DNA from: Fidelibacterota bacterium
GTDB lineage: Bacteria; Fidelibacterota; UBA2242; JAFGTP01
Assembly: GCA_029939785.1 (NCBI GenBank)
Contig: JAOZSG010000063.1
Coordinates: 1-12,281, forward strand
Length of the DNA stretch: 12,281 nt
Direction of reading: 5' to 3'
In this document: positions 6,346-12,281 of the stretch, one piece after another
How positions within the stretch are numbered: the first letter of the stretch is position 1
Layout: each line of letters opens with the position of its first letter
Notes under the pieces: model-generated
Databases searched by the model: none
What the model was told of the DNA's origin: nothing
Seen by the model: only the letters and a program-made list of their open reading frames with translations
Program-made: the position numbers and the translations under genes

Positions 6346-8808
6346 ATGAAACGTATTTTTATAATTACATTAATATTATTAATAGTTACGGGTTTTGCAA
6401 TGGCTGAATGGCAGGCGAAAGAAGCACCATTGATGACACGTTGGGCAAAAGATGTAGATCCTGAATCTGTTCATCAGGAATATCCACGACCACAAATGGT
6501 TCGTGAAAAATGGCTGAATCTGAATGGAATGTGGCAATTTGAAAAATATGAACAGGATACAGAACCTCAATTTGGAAAAGAATTATCAAGAGAAATCCTA
6601 GTACCATTTGTAATTGAATCAGCACTTTCCGGAGTAATGGAAAAAACACATTATATCACATATCGTCATACTTTTGAAATACCAAAAAATTGGAAAAAAG
6701 ATAAGGTACTGATCCATTTTGGTGCTGTTGATTTTGATGCTACAGTTTATTTGAATGGGACAGAAATTGGTTCTCATCGTGGTGGATATAATGCATTTAC
6801 TTTTGATTTGACAAGTGTACTTAAATCAAAAGGTGAACAAGAACTGATTGTAAAAGTTTATGATCCTACTGATGATGGTGTTTATCCAAGAGGAAAACAA
6901 GTAGAAGAACCAGGTGGAATTTTTTATACTTCTGTTACAGGAATCTGGCAAACTGTATGGCTTGAAGCAGTTCCTAAAACATATATTGAATCATTTAAAA
7001 TGAATCCTGATATTGACAAAAATTTACTCAATTTGAATTTTAATGTTGTAAATGCAAAGAAGAAATATTCTATAAATATTACAGCATTTCAAGATGGTAA
7101 AAAAATATCAGAAAAAACAATTGATCACAAATCATTATCTGAAAATTGTGAACTAAAAATTTCTGATCCTGTTTTATGGACACCTGAAAATCCATTTTTG
7201 TATGATTTGAAAATCAAATTGTTAAAAGGTAAAAAAGTTATAGATGAAATTGATAGTTATTTTGCAATGCGAAAAATCAGTCTTGGTAAAGATAAACAAA
7301 ATCGTACAGTTATGATGTTGAACAATGAATATGTATTTCACAATGGTCCACTTGATCAGGGATATTGGCCTGACGGGCTTTATACAGCACCAACAGATGA
7401 AGCTTTGAAATATGATATTGAAATTGCTAAAGAACTCGGTTTTAATATGATTCGTAAACATGCAAAAGTAGAACCTGAACGTTGGTATTATTGGACAGAT
7501 AAATTGGGAATGTTGGTTTGGCAGGATATGCCTCAGGTAAATCCAGATGAATTTGAAGCACGTCAAACAGAAGAGCATAAAAAACAATTTGAATATGAAC
7601 TTCATGAAATGGTTGACCAGTTTTATAATTATCCATCGATTGTAATGTGGGTAATATTCAATGAAGCCTGGGGACAATATGATACTGAGCGTTTAACTGC
7701 TGCTGTTAAAAAACAAGATCCAAACCGTTTGGTTTCAAATGCCAGTGGATGGACAGATAAGGAAGTTGGTGATATCTTAGATTGGCATTTATATCCGGGT
7801 CCGGGATCTCCAAAACCAGAAGAAACAAGAGCTGCGGTTCTTGGTGAATTTGGAGGACTTGGATTACAATTAAAAGGTCATTTATGGCAGGAAGATAACT
7901 GGGGATATCAAAATTTTGAAAACAAAACAACTTATCAGGATCGATATGAACTTCTATATGATGATGTTTGGGCATTGGAAAAAAATCCTGGTATGAGTGC
8001 ATGTGTTTATACGCAGATTACAGATGTTGAAATGGAAGTAAATGGCTTGCTGACTTATGATCGTGAAATTATCAAGTTTGACAAAGAAGATTTTCAAGCT
8101 ATTCATAGTGATAAGCATACTTCAGTTCCAAGAGTTGTTCCAAATGGTGGAATTTTTCTTAATACACAAAAAATTGAATTGAAAAATCGTAAAGGTGAAG
8201 AAATTCGATATACTTTGGATGGAAGTAATCCGACAGAAAATTCATTACTTTATAAAGAACCAATAACTATCAAAAAATCAACAGAAATTAAAGTCAGATC
8301 TTTTGCTAAATCAGGCAGAAAAAGTGGTTTGACTGTTGCGAAATTTGAAAAAACTACACTCCTAAAACCAGTGAAAATAAAGAACCCAAAACAAGGACTT
8401 AATTATAGTTATTATGAAGGTAAATGGGATGGATTACCAGATTTTTCAAAAGAAAAACCTGTGAAAAGCGGCATTACCAATATATTCGATCTTACAAAAA
8501 GAGATCAGGATGATTGGATTGGTTTTGAATTTACAGGATATGTAAAAGTAGAAAAAGATGGAATCTATACATTTTATACGGAATCAGATGATGGCAGTTG
8601 TCTTTATGTTAATGATAAATTGGTTGTTAATAATGATGGTTTTCATGGAATGCGTGAATATGCAGGTCAAATTGCTTTGAAAGCAGGATTGCATCCGATT
8701 CGTGTACCATTTTTTGAAGGTGGAATTGAAGAAGGTTTGATTGTCAGATATTCCGGTCCTGGACTTGAGAAACAAGAAATTCCTGCAAAAGCACTTTATC
8801 AAAAATAG
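6346..8808 (+). CDS. Exported GH2 family hydrolase with chitobiase-C/Fn3-associated and PA14 domains
   Basis: Retaining exo-glycosidase of the beta-galactosidase/beta-glucuronidase family, 820 residues. Signal peptide 1-20 (GFAMA/EW). The sugar-binding jelly roll spans about 45-210 (REKWLNLNGMWQF, then HFGAVDFDATVYLNG and GGYNAFTFDLT). An immunoglobulin-like domain spans about 215-310. The TIM barrel spans about 311-590, with acid/base Glu440 in WVIFNEAWGQ and nucleophile Glu501 in AVLGEFGG. A chitobiase-C/Fn3-associated module follows at about 595-668 (IRYTLDGSNPT). Residues 685-818 are a PA14 domain (YYEGKWDGLPDF, GIYTFYTESDDGS, GLHPIRVPFFEGG), probably for glycan binding. AAGGAG at 6335-6340 lies five bases before the ATG, and the gap to the previous gene is 38 bases. 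The short GH2 barrel without the LacZ C-terminal domain is common in polysaccharide loci, but its substrate is hard to predict. No sorting tail, so probably periplasmic. Confidence 0.92.
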   Translation: MKRIFIITLILLIVTGFAMAEWQAKEAPLMTRWAKDVDPESVHQEYPRPQMVREKWLNLNGMWQFEKYEQDTEPQFGKELSREILVPFVIESALSGVMEKTHYITYRHTFEIPKNWKKDKVLIHFGAVDFDATVYLNGTEIGSHRGGYNAFTFDLTSVLKSKGEQELIVKVYDPTDDGVYPRGKQVEEPGGIFYTSVTGIWQTVWLEAVPKTYIESFKMNPDIDKNLLNLNFNVVNAKKKYSINITAFQDGKKISEKTIDHKSLSENCELKISDPVLWTPENPFLYDLKIKLLKGKKVIDEIDSYFAMRKISLGKDKQNRTVMMLNNEYVFHNGPLDQGYWPDGLYTAPTDEALKYDIEIAKELGFNMIRKHAKVEPERWYYWTDKLGMLVWQDMPQVNPDEFEARQTEEHKKQFEYELHEMVDQFYNYPSIVMWVIFNEAWGQYDTERLTAAVKKQDPNRLVSNASGWTDKEVGDILDWHLYPGPGSPKPEETRAAVLGEFGGLGLQLKGHLWQEDNWGYQNFENKTTYQDRYELLYDDVWALEKNPGMSACVYTQITDVEMEVNGLLTYDREIIKFDKEDFQAIHSDKHTSVPRVVPNGGIFLNTQKIELKNRKGEEIRYTLDGSNPTENSLLYKEPITIKKSTEIKVRSFAKSGRKSGLTVAKFEKTTLLKPVKIKNPKQGLNYSYYEGKWDGLPDFSKEKPVKSGITNIFDLTKRDQDDWIGFEFTGYVKVEKDGIYTFYTESDDGSCLYVNDKLVVNNDGFHGMREYAGQIALKAGLHPIRVPFFEGGIEEGLIVRYSGPGLEKQEIPAKALYQK

Positions 8809-8861
8809 ATCACTTATAACTATTTAGGTTTTATTGCTTTTCTGAAGGTGAAAATGTAAAT

Positions 8862-8875
8862 TGTAATCGATTAAT
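8862..8875. promoter_or_regulatory. Candidate LacI-family operator upstream of the symporter gene
   Basis: TAATCGATTA at 8864-8873 is a perfect 10-base palindrome centred on CG, extended on the left by TG (8862-8863). LacI-family regulators of sugar genes typically bind even-length, CG-centred palindromes of the form TGTAA-N-CG-N-TTACA, and the left half TGTAATC fits well. The right half (GATTAAT) departs at its two outer bases. It lies 17 bases before the symporter ATG and just before the Shine-Dalgarno site (about 8878-8884), a position suited to repression. No LacI-type gene is in the window, so the assignment rests on the motif alone. Confidence 0.4.
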
Positions 8876-8892
8876 TTGAAGAGGTTTGAAAA

Positions 8893-10428
8893 ATGTTAAA
8901 TGGCTTAGATATTTTTGTTTTTGTAATATTTTTTCTTGTTGTAGTATCGATTAGTTTATTTAAAGGTAGGAGAGAAAAAACAGGGGAAGATTATTTTCTC
9001 GCAGGACGTGGTTTGTCTTGGTGGATTATTGGAATATCTCTGATTGCTGCAAATATTTCTACAGAACAGTTTGTAGGAATGAATGGAGGAGCAGCTGGAA
9101 ATGTTGGGTTAGCTATTGCAAGTTATGATTGGGTTGCAGCTATTACTTTAGCAATTGTTGCTGTGTTTTTTATTCCAAAATTACTTCGAAGTGGTATTTA
9201 TACGATGCCGGAATATCTTGAACATCGTTATAATGCTACAGCGAGATTGTTGATGTCAATATATATGATGATAATATATGTTGTGGTTACGATATCGGCA
9301 GTTCTATATTCTGGTGGATTAACGATTCATACAATTTTTAATGTGAATCTGACGACTTCAGTTTGGATTATCGGAATTATTGCAATGATATATACTACTT
9401 ATGGGGGATTGAAATCGGTTGCATGGGCTGATCTTTTTCAAGGTTTAGCACTTATCCTTGGTGGTTTTATTGTACTTTTTGCAGCTTTGAATGCTGTAGG
9501 AGGTTGGGAGAGTTTTGTATCTACTAATCAGGATAAATTGCGTATGGCTTTACCTTCTGATCATCCAGAATTGCCCTGGACTGCATTGATGCTTGGTATC
9601 TGGATTCCAAACCTATATTATTGGGGATTTAATCAATATATTACACAGCGAACATTAGCCGCAAAAAGTTTACGTGATGGACAGTTTGGAGTATTGAAAG
9701 CTGCATTTATTCAATTGATTTTACCTTTAATTATTGTTGTACCAGGAATTATTGCTGCTCAATTATATAGTGCTGAGTTATCTGCCACAAGTGACGCAGC
9801 TTTTCCATTATTGATTAAAAATCTGATAGCACCTGGAATTCGTGGATTTATTTTCGCTGCAATTGCTGGAGCAGTGATCAGTTCATTGGCATCTATGCTA
9901 AATTCAGCATCTACAATTTTTACAATGGATCTTTTTAAACGTCATTTCAAAAAAGATGCAACAGAAAAACAACTTGTTTCATCAGGTAGAATAATGACGG
10001 TTGTTTTTGTACTTCTTGGATGTCTTATTGCTCCAAAATTAGGTGATCCCAGATTAAAAGGTATTTTTCATTTTATCCAGGATTTTCAGGGATATGTTTC
10101 TCCTGGTATTTTAGCATCATTTCTTTTTGGCTTTTTTATTAAAAAGACTCCAGACTCTGCTGCAGTAACTGGAATGATTCTAAATGTACCAGTTTATGGA
10201 ATTTTACATTTGAAGTATTTTTCACATATCGCTTTTTTAAATAAAATGGCCATTACTTTTGTTATTATTATAACTGTTATGGGGGTAATAACTTGGTTGC
10301 GTCCATTAAAAAAAGAGGTTGTTATGCCTGTGAATACAACTATTGATACAACAACAGCTCTATCTGTTAAAATTGTTAGTGGAATTATTATTGTTGCAGC
10401 ATTGATTTTATACGCAATATTTTGGTAG
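8893..10428 (+). CDS. Sodium/sugar symporter of the SSS (SLC5) family
   Basis: Inner-membrane, Na+-driven importer of 511 residues with roughly 13-14 hydrophobic segments along its whole length. It resembles the SGLT/vSGLT branch rather than proline or pantothenate carriers. Family motifs are FLAGRGLSWWIIGISLIAANIS (35-56), followed by TEQFVG with Glu58-Gln59, the region of sugar contact in vSGLT. YYWGFNQYITQR contains Asn247, matching the galactose-binding Asn of vSGLT. Ala327-x-x-Ser330-Ser331 reproduces the spacing of the Na2-site residues of vSGLT (Ala361, Ser364, Ser365, from memory). The next stretch, SMLNSASTIFTMDLFKR, is also characteristic. GAAGAGG at 8878-8884 serves as ribosome binding site. 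The gap of 84 bases to the GH2 gene has no visible terminator and holds a candidate operator. The cargo is probably a monosaccharide released by the upstream hydrolases, but its identity is unknown. Confidence 0.92.
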   Translation: MLNGLDIFVFVIFFLVVVSISLFKGRREKTGEDYFLAGRGLSWWIIGISLIAANISTEQFVGMNGGAAGNVGLAIASYDWVAAITLAIVAVFFIPKLLRSGIYTMPEYLEHRYNATARLLMSIYMMIIYVVVTISAVLYSGGLTIHTIFNVNLTTSVWIIGIIAMIYTTYGGLKSVAWADLFQGLALILGGFIVLFAALNAVGGWESFVSTNQDKLRMALPSDHPELPWTALMLGIWIPNLYYWGFNQYITQRTLAAKSLRDGQFGVLKAAFIQLILPLIIVVPGIIAAQLYSAELSATSDAAFPLLIKNLIAPGIRGFIFAAIAGAVISSLASMLNSASTIFTMDLFKRHFKKDATEKQLVSSGRIMTVVFVLLGCLIAPKLGDPRLKGIFHFIQDFQGYVSPGILASFLFGFFIKKTPDSAAVTGMILNVPVYGILHLKYFSHIAFLNKMAITFVIIITVMGVITWLRPLKKEVVMPVNTTIDTTTALSVKIVSGIIIVAALILYAIFW

Positions 10429-10473
10429 ATAAAAATAGTCACAAAGAAAATTAAAATAGAAAAATAAAGAATT

Positions 10474-10477
10474 GGAG
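10474..10477 (+). promoter_or_regulatory. Ribosome binding site fixing the start of the URO-D-like gene
   Basis: GGAG here lies six bases before the ATG at 10484. A longer reading would begin at the TTG at 10472, but that codon directly abuts and partly contains the Shine-Dalgarno bases. It would also add four residues (MERI) not seen before the usual M-T-S-x-E-R-V start of the family. Confidence 0.8.
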
Positions 10478-10483
10478 AGAATT

Positions 10484-11743
10484 ATGACATCAAAAGAACG
10501 AGTTCAAACTGCTCTTAATCATAAACAACCAGATCAGGTACCAGTTGATTTTGGTGGTAGTGCTACTTCTGGTGTACATGTTTCAACTATTGCTTTGTTA
10601 AGAGATTATTATGGCTTGGAGAAAAAACCTGTTAAAGTAACTGAACCTTATCAAATGTTAGGAGAAGTTGATAATGAATTGCGTGAAGCAATTGGAATTG
10701 ATACTGTAACATTTGAAGGTGCATCAACAATATTTGGATTTCGTAATGAAGATTGGAAAGAATATAAAACTCTTTGGGGACAGGAAGTATTAGTTTCGAA
10801 ACATTTTAACACAACAACTGATGAAACTGGCAATGTTTTGATATATCCTGAAGGAGATATGACTGTTTTACCTAGTGGTAAAATGCCAAAAAGTGGTTAT
10901 TTCTTTGATAGCATTAATCGTCAACAACCAATTGATGATGCGAATTTAAATGTCGAAGATAATCTTGAGGAATTTAAACCTATAAGCGATTCAGATCTGG
11001 AATTTTTGAAAAAAGAAGCATTGAGATTAAAAGGAAGCGACAAGTTTGTATTCGGTAGTTTAGGTGGAACCGCACTCGGAGATATTGCTCTTGTTCCCGC
11101 TCCAAATCTAAAAGTACCAAAAGGTATTAGAGATGTTTCTGAATGGTATATGTCTATCATGATTCGTCCTGACTATGTGGAAGAAATTTTTGCAAAACAG
11201 ACAGAAATAGCATTGAAAAATCTGAAGAAAATTCACGGAGTTGTTGGTGATGTGATTGATGCTGTTTTTGTATGTGGAACCGATTTCGGTACTCAGACAT
11301 CAAGTTTTTGTTCTACTGATACTTTTGATGCAATGTATTTGCCTTACTATAAAAAAATAAATGATTGGATTCACAAAAATACAACCTGGAAAACTTTTAA
11401 ACATTCCTGTGGTGCAGTTGAAAATTTTATGCCTCATTTTATTGAAGCTGGTTTTGATATTATTAATCCTGTACAGATTTCTGCTACCGGTATGGATCCT
11501 CAATTATTGAAAGATCGTTATGGTGACAAGTTAACTTTTTGGGGTGGTGGTGTTGATACTCAAAAAACTTTACCCTTTGGTAAACCCGAAGAAGTTCGTA
11601 CAGAAGTATTGAAACGTTGTGAAATATTTGCAAAAAATGGTGGATTTGTTTTTAATTCTATTCATAATATTCAGGCTTTAACACCAATTGAGAATTTGAT
11701 TGCTATGATAGATGCTGTGAAAGAATTTAATGGGAATAAATAG
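10484..11743 (+). CDS. Uroporphyrinogen decarboxylase-fold protein (URO-D/MtaA/CmuA superfamily), function unknown
   Basis: Cytoplasmic TIM-barrel protein of 419 residues (PF01208-like), without signal peptide or membrane segments. The N-terminus (MTSKERVQTALNHKQPDQVPVDFGG) is the typical family opening. It is probably not the heme-pathway HemE: instead it carries His307-Ser-Cys309-Gly, the H-x-C zinc motif of the methylcobamide:thiol methyltransferases MtaA and CmuA. The third zinc ligand, usually a late Cys, appears replaced by His394 in NSIHNIQALTP; this assignment is inferred. Asp267 lies in the conserved TDFGTQ strand, and GGGVDTQKTLPFG (354-366) corresponds to the substrate-proximal loop. 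It follows the symporter by 55 bases with no terminator, so the two are probably cotranscribed. Homologues of this subfamily often sit in sugar-catabolism loci of Bacteroidota, Planctomycetota and Lentisphaerota (general recollection), but their reaction is not established. No corrinoid protein gene lies in the window. Confidence 0.85.
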   Translation: MTSKERVQTALNHKQPDQVPVDFGGSATSGVHVSTIALLRDYYGLEKKPVKVTEPYQMLGEVDNELREAIGIDTVTFEGASTIFGFRNEDWKEYKTLWGQEVLVSKHFNTTTDETGNVLIYPEGDMTVLPSGKMPKSGYFFDSINRQQPIDDANLNVEDNLEEFKPISDSDLEFLKKEALRLKGSDKFVFGSLGGTALGDIALVPAPNLKVPKGIRDVSEWYMSIMIRPDYVEEIFAKQTEIALKNLKKIHGVVGDVIDAVFVCGTDFGTQTSSFCSTDTFDAMYLPYYKKINDWIHKNTTWKTFKHSCGAVENFMPHFIEAGFDIINPVQISATGMDPQLLKDRYGDKLTFWGGGVDTQKTLPFGKPEEVRTEVLKRCEIFAKNGGFVFNSIHNIQALTPIENLIAMIDAVKEFNGNK

Positions 11744-11773
11744 GTTGTAGGTTTTTAGGCTGTAGGTTTTTAA
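11744..11773. repeat. Two 15-base tandem repeats after the URO-D-like gene
   Basis: The copies are 11744-11758 and 11759-11773. They share the core TGTAGGTTTTTA and differ at two positions. A third, decayed start (GTTGTG) follows at 11774. The decamer GTAGGTTTTT also occurs once inside the epimerase terminator (1029-1038). The repeat begins immediately after the stop codon and does not form a strong hairpin. Confidence 0.7.
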
Positions 11774-11795
11774 GTTGTGAAAGAAAAAATATGTT

Positions 11796-11799
11796 GGAG
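11796..11799 (+). promoter_or_regulatory. Ribosome binding site choosing among clustered ATGs
   Basis: Five in-frame ATG codons (11791, 11800, 11803, 11809, 11812) cluster here. GGAG at 11796-11799 leaves nine bases to 11809 and twelve to 11812, but only three to 11803 and none to 11800. The start at 11809 is therefore preferred; 11812 is possible. Confidence 0.55.
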
Positions 11800-11808
11800 A
11801 TGATGATT

Positions 11809-12281
11809 ATGATGATTCAAAAAGTAAAATATTTAGTTAGATTTTTTTCAATTGTATTTCTTTTTTCAAGTATCATATTTGGTGGGAATAGAGAGAAAAT
11901 TTTACATTATTCATTTAAGAACAGTGAGATTACAGTAGATGCCAAAATGGATGATTGGAAAGATATTATAGAAAACAGGGTTGAAGGAAGTGACCATTTA
12001 TGGTTTGGTCAAAATATGACACCGGAAAAATGGCATGGAAATAGTGATTTGTCTTATTCCTGGAAAGGTGCCTGGAATGGAAATAAAATTTATTTCCTTT
12101 TTGAAGTAACAGATAATATTGTGATGCAGAATCCTCAACAGCCGAATTCATTTTTGAATGATGCTATTGAAATATTATTGGACTATAAAAATAGTGGTGG
12201 ACCAAGAGTTATTATTGAAAATGACAAAAAAGTATTGCGTGGTTATGAAATGCACTTTTTACCAACAAAGAACGTAATGGT
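11809..12281 (+). CDS. Exported protein with N-terminal CBM9-like domain, 3'-truncated by window edge
   Basis: Open reading frame that runs off the right edge; 157 complete codons are visible. Residues 1 to about 26 are a signal peptide or anchor: Lys5, Lys7 and Arg11, then a hydrophobic Phe/Ile/Leu stretch ending near IFGG, with no clear cleavage motif. From about 38 the sequence reads as a CBM9/DOMON-like beta-sandwich: ITVDAKMDDWKDI (41-53), LSYSWKGAWNGNKIYFLFEV (81-100), TDN (101-103), then FLNDAIEILLDYKNSGG (115-131). The opening V-D-G/A-x-x-D-D-W and the closing N-D-x-I-E-I-x-x-D are the usual marks of these modules, which often sit at the end of secreted xylanases or other glycan-active enzymes. 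It starts 65 bases after the URO-D-like gene with no terminator visible between. Whether a catalytic domain follows cannot be seen. Family call is good; function beyond sugar binding is unknown. Confidence 0.75.
   Translation, partial: MMIQKVKYLVRFFSIVFLFSSIIFGGNREKILHYSFKNSEITVDAKMDDWKDIIENRVEGSDHLWFGQNMTPEKWHGNSDLSYSWKGAWNGNKIYFLFEVTDNIVMQNPQQPNSFLNDAIEILLDYKNSGGPRVIIENDKKVLRGYEMHFLPTKNVM

Noticed and set aside
7222..7677. 151-codon open frame on the minus strand inside the GH2 gene
   Set aside because: It lies opposite a catalytic region with clear GH2 motifs. Its translation is rich in Phe, Ile, His and Cys with no recognisable family, as expected from the complement of an AT-rich gene.
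8809..8892. Terminator between the GH2 gene and the symporter gene
   Set aside because: No stem followed by a T-run could be found, so read-through from the hydrolase cluster remains possible.
10472..10483. TTG start giving four more residues for the URO-D-like protein
   Set aside because: The TTG overlaps the Shine-Dalgarno bases, and the ATG at 10484 has proper spacing and a family-like N-terminus.
10484..11743. Annotation as heme-pathway HemE
   Set aside because: The protein has the H-x-C-G motif of methyltransferase-type relatives and sits beside a sugar symporter with no heme genes, so the heme role is not supported.

Overview
The window is AT-rich, and every gene in it reads left to right. 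It looks like part of a carbohydrate-degradation locus from a Gram-negative bacterium of the FCB superphylum. The best clue is the C-terminus of the large protein at 1141-4302, which ends in a type IX secretion (Por-type) sorting domain with a YPNPFNP motif. From family knowledge, the NPFNP form is common in Cloacimonadota, Ignavibacteriota, Marinimicrobia, Calditrichota and related phyla, whereas Bacteroidota proper more often has YPNPA. The phylum is an inference; nothing in the window fixes it.

Layout. (1) 1-1007: 3' part of an aldose 1-epimerase gene (galM type), cut by the left edge and closed by a clear intrinsic terminator (1023-1058). (2) 1141-8808: four tightly spaced genes (gaps of 10, 15 and 38 nt), each encoding an exported protein. 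They are a GH172 (DUF2961) enzyme with extra beta-sandwich repeats and a T9SS tail, a CE1-like esterase, a clan GH-A (GH5-like) hydrolase, and a GH2 hydrolase with chitobiase-C/Fn3-associated and PA14 modules. (3) 8893-11743: a sodium/sugar symporter of the SSS (SLC5) family, preceded by a palindrome resembling a LacI-family operator, then a cytoplasmic uroporphyrinogen-decarboxylase/methyltransferase-fold protein. (4) 11809 to the right edge: the start of another exported protein with a CBM9-like domain, open at the edge.

How the genes may work together (inference). The exported enzymes would remove side groups and cleave glycosidic bonds outside the cytoplasm. The symporter would import the released monosaccharide (or small sugar), and the epimerase would equilibrate its anomers. 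No SusC/SusD pair, ABC importer, sugar kinase or regulator is visible here, so uptake in this stretch rests on the symporter. The substrate cannot be read from the sequence. GH172 members with known activity act on fructofuranosyl or D-arabinofuranosyl linkages, and the esterase implies an acylated substrate. The URO-D-fold protein is the member whose role is hardest to explain. No RNA genes, CRISPR arrays or mobile elements were seen, and no gene-free stretch exceeds about 135 bases.
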